A stretch of DNA of 64,000 nt. Origin: Calothrix anomala FACHB-343. GTDB lineage: Bacteria; Cyanobacteriota; Cyanobacteriia; Cyanobacteriales; Nostocaceae. Each line of letters begins with the position of its first letter. Positions within the stretch are counted from its first letter, which is position 1. The notes under the pieces are model-generated. The model was not told the DNA's origin. It did no database searches and saw nothing but the letters and a program-made list of their open reading frames with translations. Below, one piece after another: positions 40,500-49,972 of this stretch. The position numbers and the translations under genes are program-made. The DNA lies in assembly GCF_014696435.1 (NCBI RefSeq), contig NZ_JACJQG010000016.1, positions 62,001-126,000 on the forward strand. Direction: 5' to 3'.

Positions 40500-42728
40500 T
40501 TAGCCAAATTTACCAGCAGTTGAAGAGATGAGGAATGCCGCAAAGGTGAGGACATAACCGACGGTGAAGTGAGCTAGACCTACTAACCAACCTTGAACAA
40601 TGGAAAGCGCCACAGGCTTATCTTTCCAGCGCACTAGGTTAGCGAGGGGAGTACGCTCGTGTGCCCATACGAGGGTTTCAATTAGCTCTTGCCAGTAGCC
40701 TCTCCAAGCTATGAGGAACATAAACCCGGTTGCCCAAACCAGGTGTCCGAAGAGGAACATCCAATCCCAAACAGATTGGTTATTTACACCGTAAGGATTA
40801 TAGCCATTAATTACTTGTGCGGAATTAGCCCAAAGATAATCTCGGAACCAGCCCATGAGATATGTAGAATTCTCGTTAAACTGAGCTATGTTACCTTGCC
40901 AAATACCGAGATGTTTCCAGTGCCAGTAGAAGGTTAGCCACCCCAGAAGGTTTAACATCCAGAAGGTAGCGAGGAAGAAGGATTGCTCCCAAGAGGAGGT
41001 TTGACAGGTACCGCCTCTACCAGGGCCATCACATGGGAAGGTAAAACCGAAGTCCTTTTTATCGGGCATCAGCTTTGTTCCACGAGCATCCAAGGCACCC
41101 TTGACGCAAATTAGGGTGGTGGTATGCAAACCGAGAGCGATCGCGTGGTGAACCAAGAAATCGCCAGGGCCGATGGTTAAGAAGAGGGAGTTAGTACCGG
41201 AGTTAATCGCATCTAGCCAACCAGATAACCAGACGTTACCGTGGTTAGGCCAAGCTGTATAAGCAATACTATCTGGATTAGATAGCAGCGCATTCATGCC
41301 ATAAAGCGCTTTACCGTGAGCAGATTGTACAAACTGAGCAAACACAGGCTCAATTAGAATTTGCTTTTCGGGAGTGCCAAAGGCAACTACAACATCGTTG
41401 TGAACATATAAACCGAGGGTATGGAAGCCTAAGAATAGCGATACCCAACTCAGGTGGGAGATAATCGCCTCTTTATGCTTGAGTACGCGCTCCAGAACAT
41501 TGCCCTTGTTTTGCTCTGGGTCGTAATCACGTATCCAGAAAATTCCAGCATGGGCGAAAGCACCAATCATCAAAAATCCAGCTATGTATTGATGATGGGT
41601 ATACAGTGCCGCCTGTGTTGTGTAATCCTTCCCCATGAAGGCGTAAGGAGGCATTGCGTACATGTGCTGCGCCACCAAAGACGCGGCTGTACCTAGAGCT
41701 GCTAAGTGTATAGACAGCTGAAAGTGCAGCGAGTTGTTGTAGGTATCGTATAACCCTTGGTGTGGGAGGTTAAATTGACCTTCTGTTTGCACGCCAAAGA
41801 AATTTCTGGCGTTGAGCATTTCTTTGATGCTGTGACCAATCCCAAAGTTAGTCCGGTATTGGTGACCGGCGATGATGAAAATTACTGCGATCGCTAAATG
41901 GTGATGCGCCATATCAGTCAACCACAGCGATTCAGTCTGGGGATGGAAGCCACCCAAAAAAGTCAAAATTGCTGTCCCGGCACCTTGGGATGTCCCAAAT
42001 AGATGCCCTGCTGTATCTGGATTTTGAGCGTAAACGCCCCAGTTACCCGTCCAGAATGGTGTTAAACCTGCTGGGTGAGGTAAGGTGCTGAGGAAATTGC
42101 GCCAACCTACGTGAACACCACGTGATTCGGGAATAGCAACGTGTATTAAGTGACCAGCCCAAGCCAAGGAACTGACACCAAATAAACCTGCCAAGTGGTG
42201 ATTTAAACGAGGTTCTGCACTCTTAAACCAACTCAGACTAGGACGATACTTTGGTTGTAAATGCAACCAACCAGCAAATAGGAACAATGCTGCTAACAGT
42301 AGTAGAAACACTGAACCCATGTACAGGTCGTTGTTTGTCCGCATCCCGATGGTATACCACCAGTGATAGACCCCGGAATAAGCAATATTAACGGGATTGC
42401 TAGCACCGGCTTGGGTAAACGCATCAATTGCTGGTTTACCAAAGTGAGGGTCCCAAATCGCATGAGCGATGGGGCGAATATGTAGGGGATCTTTAATCCA
42501 CTGTTCAAAGTTACCTTGCCAGGCTACATGGAACAACAGGCTAGAAGCCCACAGAAAGATGATTGACACATGACCAAAGTGGGTAGCGAAAATCTTTTGG
42601 TATAGATTTTCTTCAGTCATGCCATCATGGCTTTCAAAGTCATTACCCTGAGCCATCGCGTACCAAATCCGACGAGTAGTCGGATCTTGCGCGAGATCCT
42701 GGCTAAATTTCGGAAATTTTCTTGCCAT
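40500..42728 (-). CDS. psaB: Photosystem I core protein PsaB, divergent orphan copy
   Basis: 742 residues from ATG 42728, with [20 protein letters not shown] at the N-terminus, as in PsaB. The protein spans the thylakoid membrane about 11 times. It retains the FX cluster cysteines in [13 protein letters not shown] (near residues 567 and 576) and chlorophyll-ligand histidines throughout. It differs from standard PsaB after the FX loop ([15 protein letters not shown]), lacks the usual glycine-rich lumenal loop near residue 310, and has an insertion near residue 495 ([11 protein letters not shown]). No psaA lies upstream: 1.25 kb of non-coding DNA does. Family knowledge: several heterocystous strains carry a second, unlinked psaB; its role is unsettled. 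The frame is intact. Confidence 0.93.
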   Translation of the reverse strand: MARKFPKFSQDLAQDPTTRRIWYAMAQGNDFESHDGMTEENLYQKIFATHFGHVSIIFLWASSLLFHVAWQGNFEQWIKDPLHIRPIAHAIWDPHFGKPAIDAFTQAGASNPVNIAYSGVYHWWYTIGMRTNNDLYMGSVFLLLLAALFLFAGWLHLQPKYRPSLSWFKSAEPRLNHHLAGLFGVSSLAWAGHLIHVAIPESRGVHVGWRNFLSTLPHPAGLTPFWTGNWGVYAQNPDTAGHLFGTSQGAGTAILTFLGGFHPQTESLWLTDMAHHHLAIAVIFIIAGHQYRTNFGIGHSIKEMLNARNFFGVQTEGQFNLPHQGLYDTYNNSLHFQLSIHLAALGTAASLVAQHMYAMPPYAFMGKDYTTQAALYTHHQYIAGFLMIGAFAHAGIFWIRDYDPEQNKGNVLERVLKHKEAIISHLSWVSLFLGFHTLGLYVHNDVVVAFGTPEKQILIEPVFAQFVQSAHGKALYGMNALLSNPDSIAYTAWPNHGNVWLSGWLDAINSGTNSLFLTIGPGDFLVHHAIALGLHTTTLICVKGALDARGTKLMPDKKDFGFTFPCDGPGRGGTCQTSSWEQSFFLATFWMLNLLGWLTFYWHWKHLGIWQGNIAQFNENSTYLMGWFRDYLWANSAQVINGYNPYGVNNQSVWDWMFLFGHLVWATGFMFLIAWRGYWQELIETLVWAHERTPLANLVRWKDKPVALSIVQGWLVGLAHFTVGYVLTFAAFLISSTAGKFG

Positions 42729-43074
42729 GTATTTTAATCAAATCCTCCCTAAACGCTATTTCAAGTTGCTACTTCTCCCGAGTCAGCAACACGAAAGCAA
42801 TTGAATAGATAACCTTTTGGCTTAAATCGGAGGTTAATTCCATAGAACAGCTGGCAAACATCAGGATGAAACATCCATAATGACTAAGTTCATATACTTA
42901 GTCCTTATGATGGTGCAACTCATGCGTATAGGTGTAATCAAAAAATTATTAGCAATTATTTCCATCACACTTAAGGCGTAGATTAGTATTAAATCAACTT
43001 GTAGCCCTGAACACAAAGCAGATTTTCTAATAGGAATTAGGTAGAATTTCCCTAGAAATTAATTAGCTATATTG

Positions 43075-43197
43075 CAATAGGGTTCAGTTAAGATATTTGT
43101 AGGGGCACGGCGCTAGTAAGATTCTCTAGTTGTGAAATATATTGTGGGTGCCGTGCCCCTACGATATAATCCATCCCAGCCTAACTGAACTGTATTG
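43075..43197. mobile_element. MITE-like element, 123 bp, second copy
   Basis: The ends CAATAGGGTTCAGTTA and TAACTGAACTGTATTG match those of the 2.4-kb element. The flanks AGCTATATTG (43065-43074) and ATCTATATTG (43198-43207) form a 10-bp target duplication with one mismatch. The interior is the palindrome TGTAGGGGCACGGC...GCCGTGCCCCTACG, not the GTAGGTTGGGTTG palindrome of the first copy. Confidence 0.8.
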
Positions 43198-43560
43198 ATC
43201 TATATTGCAGAGAATGCTTATTGAATAAATATTTGACAAGTAAATGCATAATTTAATTTAATTAAAAATCAAATATCATTTTTAGATTTAGGTAGTCTTC
43301 TTAATAAGAATTAAATTAATTTTTATTTTTTTTGACCTAGAATAGTGGCAATATAAATGCTTGAAGTTATATAAAATATTGCAAAATTTTTATTGGATAA
43401 ATACAAAAATATTTAACTCAATTTATTTGAGATTAAACCTGGTTCAGTAATTAAATATTTATAGTGATGACTTCAGTCCTTACTTGCAGACTCAAGCTGT
43501 TAATCGGCAATTCATTTTAATATCTTTACAACGCTTAACATTTTGATTGATTGCCATGCT

Positions 43561-43593
43561 AGATCCCCGACTTCTTTAAGAAGTCGAGGATCT
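43561..43593. repeat. Palindrome around CGACTTCTT/AAGAAGTCG
   Basis: Nested arms, AGATCC/GGATCT outside and CGACTTCTT/AAGAAGTCG inside, are separated by a one-base loop (T). No gene end is nearby; it is a dispersed hairpin repeat. Confidence 0.6.
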
Positions 43594-43980
43594 GACTACC
43601 ACAAACTTCTCACAGTCAATTTAAGACAGTCAATCAGGGAAAAATCCCACAACTAAGCATGAAAATTTGTCTTTCCATGCCCAATGCCCCATGCCCCATG
43701 CCCATTTTAAAGTTAGACAGATGCAAAAAAAATTCATGCAAACAGACTCAAGCCTCAAGATACTGAGAAACGACCGCTAAAAATCCTGTTTACCTGGGCT
43801 ATGCACCAATCAGGGCACAAGCTGGTATATTGTTCAAAAAGATATATCTCAGCGATCTCCTCAGCTACTTGGCCGGAGATTATGCCATCTTGTCTTCAAT
43901 TAGATACTATTGATGCTAGATAATGGGAAAGCTTTGACATTTACTTGCCCATCTAGAGCGGAAGAACAGAATTAACTACT

Positions 43981-45768
43981 ATGCGAACTCACTATTGCGG
44001 CGAACTCCGAAAAGAAGATATTGGAGAAACTGTTACCTTGTACGGATGGGTAGACCGTCGCCGCGATCATGGGGGCGTGATATTTTTAGATTTACGCGAT
44101 CGCTCTGGCATTGTCCAGATTGTCAGCGATCCGCAACGCACCCCAGATTCCTATGAGCCAGCCAATGCTCTGCGGAATGAATACGTTGTCGCAATCACTG
44201 GAAGGGTGACACAACGTCCCGACGAATCCCTCAATCCTCGCCTACCTACAGGTGAAGTGGAAATCTACGCGGATAAAATTGAACTACTCAATGGCGTTCG
44301 CAAGCAACTACCATTCCAAGTTTCCAGCGCTGATACTGAGTCAGTGCGGGAAGAATTACGACTAAAATATCGTTACTTAGATTTGCGACGCGATCGCATG
44401 GCGCGAAATATCCAATTGCGTCATCAAGTTGTAAAAGCTATGCGTCGCTTCTTGGAAGACGTAGAAGGCTTTATTGAGATTGAAACCCCAGTACTGACTC
44501 GTTCTACCCCAGAAGGCGCTAGAGATTACATCCTTCCCAGTCGCGTCAACCCCGGTGAGTGGTTTGCTTTACCTCAATCACCGCAATTATTTAAACAATT
44601 GCTGATGGTATCCGGTATGGACAGATACTATCAGGTGGCTCGTTGCTTCCGCGATGAAGATTTACGCGCTGACAGACAACCAGAATTTACTCAGTTAGAC
44701 ATGGAAATGAGTTTCATGTCCCAAGAGGAAATTATGCAACTAAATGAGAAATTAGTTGCTTATATCTTCAACGCTGTCAAAGGAATTGATATACCCCATC
44801 CATTCCCCCGACTTACCTACGCCGAAGCAATGGAACGCTATGGTAGCGATAAACCAGATACCCGTTACGATTTGGAACTAGTTAATGTTTCAGATATTTT
44901 AAAAGATTCGGGTTTCAAAGTCTTCCGCGATGCGATCGCTCATGGTGGTGTCGTCAAAATTTTACCCATTCCCAACGGTAACGATGCGATTTCTAATGTC
45001 CGCATCAAACCAGGCGGTGATATTTTCAAAGAAGCGAGTGAAGCTGGCGCTAAAGGTTTAGCTTACATCCGCGTGAGAGAAGACGGTGAAATTGACACAA
45101 TTGGGGCGATTAAAGACAACCTCAGCCCCGAACAAAAAGCCGAAATTTTACGCCGTACAGGTGCAAAAGCCGGTCATTTGCTATTATTTGGGGCGGGTGA
45201 TGTAGCTACAGTTAATAAAACTTTAGATAGATTACGCCAGTTTGTTGCTAAAGAATTTGGGTTAATCGATTCCGAAAAAATTAACTTGCTCTGGATTACC
45301 GATTTCCCTATGTTTGAGTGGAATGCAGATGAAAAACGTTTAGAAGCATTACACCACCCCTTTACAGCACCCCATCCCGATGATTTACACGATTTAAAAA
45401 CCGCCCGCGCCCAAGCTTACGATTTAGTTTTCAATGGCTTTGAAGTTGGCGGTGGTAGTCGGCGGATTTATCAGCGAGATGTACAAGAACAGGTGTTTGA
45501 AGCGATAGGTTTATCACCTGAAGAAGCTCAAAATAAATTTGGCTTTTTGTTAGAAGCTTTTGAATATGGAACACCGCCTCATGGTGGTATCGCCTATGGT
45601 GTAGATCGGTTAGTCATGCTATTAGCTGGCGAAGAATCGATTCGCGATGTCATCGCTTTTCCGAAGACACAACAAGCACGCTGTTTGTTAACAGATGCGC
45701 CTTCTGGAGTTGATGCGAAGCAGTTAAAAGAATTGCACGTTGCTTCAACTTTCAAACCAAAAACTTAG
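43981..45768 (+). CDS. aspS: Aspartyl-tRNA synthetase
   Basis: 595 residues from ATG 43981. The N-terminal OB-fold anticodon-binding domain has [24 protein letters not shown]. Class II motif 2 is [25 protein letters not shown] (about 210-235). The bacterial GAD insertion domain lies near 300-420. Motif 3, [15 protein letters not shown], is near 545-560. This is the long bacterial-type AspRS, which charges tRNA-Asp; whether it also charges tRNA-Asn (non-discriminating) cannot be decided from motifs. The gene is monocistronic, and a 22-bp inverted repeat follows the stop by 19 bases. Confidence 0.97.
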   Translation: MRTHYCGELRKEDIGETVTLYGWVDRRRDHGGVIFLDLRDRSGIVQIVSDPQRTPDSYEPANALRNEYVVAITGRVTQRPDESLNPRLPTGEVEIYADKIELLNGVRKQLPFQVSSADTESVREELRLKYRYLDLRRDRMARNIQLRHQVVKAMRRFLEDVEGFIEIETPVLTRSTPEGARDYILPSRVNPGEWFALPQSPQLFKQLLMVSGMDRYYQVARCFRDEDLRADRQPEFTQLDMEMSFMSQEEIMQLNEKLVAYIFNAVKGIDIPHPFPRLTYAEAMERYGSDKPDTRYDLELVNVSDILKDSGFKVFRDAIAHGGVVKILPIPNGNDAISNVRIKPGGDIFKEASEAGAKGLAYIRVREDGEIDTIGAIKDNLSPEQKAEILRRTGAKAGHLLLFGAGDVATVNKTLDRLRQFVAKEFGLIDSEKINLLWITDFPMFEWNADEKRLEALHHPFTAPHPDDLHDLKTARAQAYDLVFNGFEVGGGSRRIYQRDVQEQVFEAIGLSPEEAQNKFGFLLEAFEYGTPPHGGIAYGVDRLVMLLAGEESIRDVIAFPKTQQARCLLTDAPSGVDAKQLKELHVASTFKPKT

Positions 45769-45787
45769 GCGATAATTTGTAATTTGT

Positions 45788-45846
45788 AATTCGTAGTCAG
45801 GACTTTAGTCTTTTATTTGCAAACACTAAAGTGCTGACTACGAATT
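45788..45846 (+). terminator. 22-bp inverted repeat after aspS
   Basis: Arms start AATTCGTAGTCAG and end CTGACTACGAATT, with ACTTTAGT/ACTAAAGT inside and two paired exceptions. It lies directly after the aspS stop and could act as a terminator. The GTAGTCAGG motif is also dispersed (18.5 kb). Confidence 0.5.
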
Positions 45847-45983
45847 AATTTTCATCAATCAGGGTAAAATCTCGCCCTGATATTTTTTTGTCTCTAGAAT
45901 AGTTCGATAATTCTTCAACTCTTCATCGCTGACCACCTTCGAGGTAAAAATACTCATACCAATTTGAAGAATGATTGCTACAA

Positions 45984-46044
45984 ATGTAGGTTGGGTTGAG
46001 GAACGAAACCCAACACCCCAACGCCTTGTATATGTTGGGTATCA
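45984..46044. repeat. GTAGGTTGGGTTG palindromic repeat at the arr 3' end
   Basis: The left arm GTAGGTTGGGTTGAGGAACG continues into AAACCCAACA. The right arm TGTTGGGTATCAGTCCTC is degenerate and runs into the stop codon of the gene on the minus strand. Confidence 0.7.
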
Positions 46045-46761
46045 GTCCTCGATTGCTTCAACACCAAGTTGCTTCAGTCGCTCAAGGTTATTCTTCATGG
46101 TCAGGATCGCTTCTGGAGAGTGCCCCTGCCAATCCATGACCTCGCCCATAACCCGCAGTGGCTCCCGCGAGCGGTATGACTTCGTCGGATTACCTGGGAA
46201 TTTCTTGTCCGTCACATTGGGGTCATCCTCGATCTGCCCGATCGGTTCCACGATGTAGATTCTGCCGCGTCCCTCGCCAAGAGCTAGTTCAGCCCCCCAG
46301 GTTGCTGCATCCAAAGTGGCAGCCAAATAAACGTAGCTCGCCTTCTTCCTCTGACCGTAGTTAGAGTAATAACCGGGTTCGATTAGGTCTCCTGGCTTCA
46401 AGTCTGCCCTTGTACCATGATAAAGAGTCCACTCCGTGACCACTCCCGTGACTCGCAACGGCTCGCGGGAGCGGTATGACATCGACAGATGCTTCGGAAA
46501 CTTCTGCTCGGTGAGTTCGGGGGCATTTTCAATCTGACCGAGCGGCTCTACGATGTAGACTTTGCCGTGACCAGATCCCTTTGCTAGCTCTGCCTCCCAG
46601 ATAGCCGCATCCAGGTTAGGGGTTAGGTAGACATAGGTTGCCATCCTATCCCGCTCATCCACATCCGGGGGATTGCAGGACTCGATCAGGTCTCCTAGCT
46701 TCAGGTCTGCCTTTGTACCGTGGTAGAACTGCTGCTTCCTCAGATCGTTGATCGCTGCCAT
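46042..46761 (-). CDS. Tandem-domain Arr-type (rifampin) ADP-ribosyltransferase
   Basis: 239 residues from ATG 46761, with AGGAG seven bases upstream. An upstream in-frame ATG at 46800 lacks this. Two Arr domains lie in tandem. Domain 1 (about 10-110) has FYHGTKADLKLGDLIE, TYVYLTPNLDAAIWEAELA, VYIVEPLGQIENAPEL and SYRSREPLRV. Domain 2 (about 112-225) has LYHGTRADLKPGDLIEPGYY, VYLAATLDAATWGAELALGE, EDDPNVTDKKFPGNPTKSYR and SREPLRVMGEV. Family knowledge: Arr (about 140 residues, one domain) inactivates rifampin by ADP-ribosylation using NAD. Domain 2 is canonical; domain 1 has lost the DPNVTDKKFPGNP pattern. Base composition is clearly more GC-rich than the surroundings, which suggests transfer. 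Confidence 0.88.
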   Translation of the reverse strand: MAAINDLRKQQFYHGTKADLKLGDLIESCNPPDVDERDRMATYVYLTPNLDAAIWEAELAKGSGHGKVYIVEPLGQIENAPELTEQKFPKHLSMSYRSREPLRVTGVVTEWTLYHGTRADLKPGDLIEPGYYSNYGQRKKASYVYLAATLDAATWGAELALGEGRGRIYIVEPIGQIEDDPNVTDKKFPGNPTKSYRSREPLRVMGEVMDWQGHSPEAILTMKNNLERLKQLGVEAIED

Positions 46762-46865
46762 CGGCTTGCTCCTTTTACTGTTCGACTGCATTGAAATCAC
46801 GGGATAGTTATAACTGTCCCTGACGACTAATACATCTTTCCAATAGCCGAGCTATCATCTAAAAA

Positions 46866-48068
46866 TCATAAAAATCGAAACCACCAAGATTTATTTTTGA
46901 CCTTGTACTTGGCATACCAATTACATATTAGATAAAGAATAAAAACTATGACAATCCATACCAGATAAACATACTGTAAATCATATCCATAATTTTCTGG
47001 CATGGCTCTAGATGATAGATAGGGCAAAGTTATTGCCTTAAACCCATATTTAGGTAAGGCTAGCAAAATGGCAGAAAAATGTATCAACCAAAGATGAATA
47101 ATGTAAAAGAATAATGGCACCCTCCCCAAAACAATCAGAGGTTTGAGAAATGATAAATTTTGCTTTTCAAATATATAAAGTAGTAAAAAAGCTATCCCCA
47201 GTGTAATTAATAAATAAGCTAATGATGGGGGATATTTATTACAATTGATAAATGATAATATGGTTTTCAAAAATGTAGATTGAACTAACCAAGGTTGTGG
47301 ATCGCCATAAATATTTATCCCTCTGATAACTACAAAGCTAAAAATTAAACCCCAACCCAAATTTTGTAACCAACGGAGACGTTGAGTCTTTGGTTTAGTC
47401 ATCACATATCCAAAGGCATAGCCACATACCATTACTCCAACCCAAGGGATAAGTGGATAAACCAAGAAAAAGCGAATTCCTGATGTCGATATAAACATTG
47501 TCCGCTCGTGAAGAAATGACCAAATCCAGCCAAAATTTCCTAGTTGTTTAGCTTGCACACTATCAAGCAAATTATGTCCAATAATCAGTAGGACTCCAAA
47601 TATAGCTATATTTCTCATGGGGAACTGGATTAGTAGGGCTAAAACAACCATAGACCAGCCAATTGCCCATAGTACTCCTGCCATAAAAATACCAGGAGAA
47701 AATGTCCATGCCAAACTAACTATACTTAATTCCAAAAATATTAGCCAAAATCCCCTTATCAATAAAAAATGAGCTAGCTCTTGCTTTGTTTTTCCTCTTT
47801 TTAAGGAAAGATAAGCAGCCACACCTGCAAGGAAAATAAATGAAGGGGCACATAAATGGGTAATCCATCTCGTCAAAAATAGAAGAATATTTGATTTTTC
47901 TATATCTAACGCATCAAAACGAACATTAGAAAAAAAATCTCTGGTATGATCTAATGTCATCAAAACCATCACCAAACCACGTAGTAAATCTATTGATACG
48001 AGGCGTTTAGTTCTGAGTTGAGCGTCATTTTTATGGTCGTTATTAGAAGCATTTGAATATATATCCAT
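46866..48068 (-). CDS. DUF1624/heparan-alpha-glucosaminide acetyltransferase-like membrane protein
   Basis: 400 residues from ATG 48068. After a polar N-terminus, SIDLLRGLVMVLMTLDHTRDFF carries the RG and DH pattern of the family, followed by FLTRWITHLCAPSFIFLAG and YLSLKRGKTKQEL. About ten hydrophobic segments cover the rest, with LIPWVGVMVCGYAFGYV near residue 220. Family knowledge: these membrane acyltransferases move acetyl groups across or onto sugars, the conserved histidine being catalytic in the human lysosomal homologue. The substrate here is unknown; cell-envelope polysaccharide is a guess. The reading frame is intact and more AT-rich than the neighbouring arr gene. Confidence 0.85.
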   Translation of the reverse strand: MDIYSNASNNDHKNDAQLRTKRLVSIDLLRGLVMVLMTLDHTRDFFSNVRFDALDIEKSNILLFLTRWITHLCAPSFIFLAGVAAYLSLKRGKTKQELAHFLLIRGFWLIFLELSIVSLAWTFSPGIFMAGVLWAIGWSMVVLALLIQFPMRNIAIFGVLLIIGHNLLDSVQAKQLGNFGWIWSFLHERTMFISTSGIRFFLVYPLIPWVGVMVCGYAFGYVMTKPKTQRLRWLQNLGWGLIFSFVVIRGINIYGDPQPWLVQSTFLKTILSFINCNKYPPSLAYLLITLGIAFLLLYIFEKQNLSFLKPLIVLGRVPLFFYIIHLWLIHFSAILLALPKYGFKAITLPYLSSRAMPENYGYDLQYVYLVWIVIVFILYLICNWYAKYKVKNKSWWFRFL

Positions 48069-48590
48069 AATTACAACTTACTCTGAGAGCCAATTAGCCT
48101 AATTTCTTTTACCCTGAAGATGCGCCAGTGCGTGGAATGCTAACTAGTGATTAGACAGAATTTTTCTGGATATGGTTTTTTGTATGTCCCCTCGGAAAGG
48201 TTAAATTTATGCCTTCTGTAGAATCAACGCAACTACCGACGGCATTTATGCAAATTTATAAATAAGTTATATTTCTTTACTTAATGTCAGGAATCGCTAT
48301 GCCAAAGAAGATTTTTTAAGCTTAGGAATCTGCATCTGCTGCAACCGCACAAGAATGTTGCGCAGTAATGGCTATTGAAATCCTTGCCAATCAAGCTTTT
48401 GAGCAGGCTAATCAATGGGATAATGATTTATGAGGAAATACGTAAGTATTTAAATATGATTTATAAAACTTGTTTTTAGTCTATATATTATGCAAAGTAT
48501 ATAATATTAACCTCAAAATTCAATTAATATGAGTATTTAAACATACATTTACATATTCAGTGTTTTTTAACGTATGATTCCGAATTCCTA

Positions 48591-48627
48591 TATAGCTTTT
48601 TAAACACAATAAAAAAGCTATATTTTT
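48591..48627 (+). terminator. AT-rich hairpin with T-run
   Basis: TATAGCTTTTT and AAAAAGCTATA flank a ten-base loop, followed by TTTTT. It reads as a Rho-independent terminator on the plus strand, although no intact plus-strand gene precedes it. It may end a small RNA or the remnant near 48.4 kb. Confidence 0.45.
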
Positions 48628-48759
48628 GGCGGGAATAATTTATTTTTGATTGTTATTTGATTTATTTACGATAGTTCTGAATTGCTTATGAGTGTAGTTT
48701 ATTTATGTTACTTCTTGAAGTGCGGAATGTGGGATTATATGAATTATCCCATGCCCTAT

Positions 48760-48786
48760 AAAAAACAAAACCCGCAGATGCGGGTT
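48760..48786 (-). terminator. Rho-independent terminator of the 51-aa gene
   Basis: On the minus strand AACCCGCATCTGCGGGTT (8-bp stem, 2-base loop) is followed by TTGTTTTTT. It lies 34 bases after the stop at 48820. Confidence 0.8.
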
Positions 48787-48819
48787 GGTATACAGAAACT
48801 ATACAAATAAAAGCTTGAT

Positions 48820-48975
48820 TTAGCCAAAGTAGCGCATTTCCGCTTCTAATTGCCGAACTAGATTTTCATCACCTTTGGATCTAGCTACTTGCAAGCGGCG
48901 CTCAATATCGCGTTGAATATTTTGTTTGTGTGCTTCTTTGGCTCTGTTAGCAGCTTGTAGTCTATTTGTATTCAT
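48820..48975 (-). CDS. Small basic, charged protein, 51 aa
   Basis: ATG 48975 to TAA 48820. The product MNTNRLQAANRAKEAHKQNI... ...VARSKGDENLVRQLEAEMRYFG is highly charged and predicted fully helical, with no cysteine or membrane segment. A strong terminator follows, which supports a real transcription unit. The upstream DNA has AGGTAA close to the start. I think similar arginine/glutamate-rich mini-proteins occur in other Nostocales, but the function is unknown. Confidence 0.7.
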   Translation of the reverse strand: MNTNRLQAANRAKEAHKQNIQRDIERRLQVARSKGDENLVRQLEAEMRYFG

Positions 48976-49093
48976 AATGATTACCTGGTTAAGTTTTCAT
49001 TCTTTTATTTCGTTTCCCTAATATAGCACAAATTTCGTAGCGTTTGTTACAGAAATAATTACTTTTTTGCATGTGTATAGATATACGTCTACC

Positions 49094-49936
49094 ATGACCA
49101 TAGATCGAGCAATCATCTCTGATGCATCTTCACCGCAGCAACAAAAATTACCACAACCCGGTATTGTGACGTTATTGAGCGATTTTGGCGATCGCGATAT
49201 TTATGTAGGAGTAATGAAAGGTGCGATCGCGCAAATCAACCCCAACCTCAAAGTTATCGATTTAACCCACCAAATTCCGCCGCAAAATATTGCTGCTGCT
49301 AGGTTTTGTTTAATGAATGCTTATCCTTATTTTCCTGTAGGGACAGTACATATAGCGGTGGTAGATCCGGGTGTGGGCAGTAGTCGTAGAGCGATCGCAA
49401 TACAATGTGCTATGGGATTTTTAGTAGGGCCGGATAATGGGCTATTTAGTGGCGTACTCAGTCAAAATATAGCGATCGCAGCCGTTGAGTTAACAAATTT
49501 TAACTATTGGCGCAATTCCCAACCAAGTAACACATTTCACGGGAGAGATATTTTTGCGCCGGTGGGAGCTAATTTAGCTAATGGTGTACCAATTCAAGAA
49601 TTAGGAACAGCTATCGATCCCGCAACCTTGGTACAGCTTAATATTGGTGAATGTCAGCAAACAGCCAGTGGTTTCTTGGGTAATATTCAATATATTGACC
49701 ACTTTGGTAACTTAGTGAGTAACATTCCGGGGAGTTACGTTCAAGGTAAAAGCTGGTATGTGCAAGTGAGGGATCTGACTATTCCTGGTGGTGAAACATA
49801 TAGTAATGTGGGGATAGGAGAAGCGATCGCTTTAGTTGAGAGTAATGGCTGGGTAGAAATCGCCATTAATAACGGAAACGCACATTTACAATTACAGATA
49901 AACTTGCAAGATAGTCTAGAAGTCATTAATTATTAG
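49094..49936 (+). CDS. SAM hydroxide adenosyltransferase (DUF62 family)
   Basis: 280 residues from ATG 49094. A TTG at 49067 would add nine residues with no other support. Signature blocks are VTLLSDFGDRDIYVGVMKGA (about 26-45), VIDLTHQIPPQNI, HIAVVDPGVGSSRRAIAI, VGPDNGLFSGVL and NTFHGRDIFAPVGANLA. The C-terminal beta-barrel has IQYIDHFGNLVSNI. Family knowledge: DUF62 enzymes are the hydroxide-using relatives of fluorinase and chlorinase, splitting S-adenosylmethionine to adenosine and methionine. The physiological reason is unclear. It starts a compact set with the DUF2301 and YdcF-like genes on the same strand. Confidence 0.9.
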   Translation: MTIDRAIISDASSPQQQKLPQPGIVTLLSDFGDRDIYVGVMKGAIAQINPNLKVIDLTHQIPPQNIAAARFCLMNAYPYFPVGTVHIAVVDPGVGSSRRAIAIQCAMGFLVGPDNGLFSGVLSQNIAIAAVELTNFNYWRNSQPSNTFHGRDIFAPVGANLANGVPIQELGTAIDPATLVQLNIGECQQTASGFLGNIQYIDHFGNLVSNIPGSYVQGKSWYVQVRDLTIPGGETYSNVGIGEAIALVESNGWVEIAINNGNAHLQLQINLQDSLEVINY

Positions 49937-49972
49937 ACTAGTTACTAGATACGCCATCCAAATTGATGAATT

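Larger units (their letters stand above)
42729..43980. other. 1.25-kb gene-free, AT-rich region between psaB and aspS
   Basis: The left 150 bp should be the psaB upstream region. A complete terminal-inverted-repeat element sits at 43075-43197. An AT-rich stretch follows, then a palindrome AGATCC...GGATCT around CGACTTCTT/AAGAAGTCG (43561-43593). A short ATGCCCC tandem run (about 43676-43702) precedes the aspS leader. I see no ORF worth calling, and no trace of psaA. Confidence 0.6.
48069..48819. other. 751-bp stretch with a possible small-gene remnant
   Basis: Most of it is AT-rich and featureless. At about 48329-48433 a frame without its own start reads ESASAATAQECCAVMAIEIL and ANQAFEQANQWDNDL, then stops. 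It follows an ATG at 48299 closed after six codons, so it may be a broken gene end. A strong AT-rich hairpin with T-run lies downstream at 48591-48627. Confidence 0.4.

Noticed and set aside
40334-40531. Frame overlapping the end of the GGDEF gene and psaB
   Set aside because: It covers a dispersed palindrome and the psaB terminator, with no plausible product.
42729-43980. Search for psaA or a truncated psaA upstream of psaB
   Set aside because: No frame on either strand resembles PsaA; the region is AT-rich spacer with a MITE.
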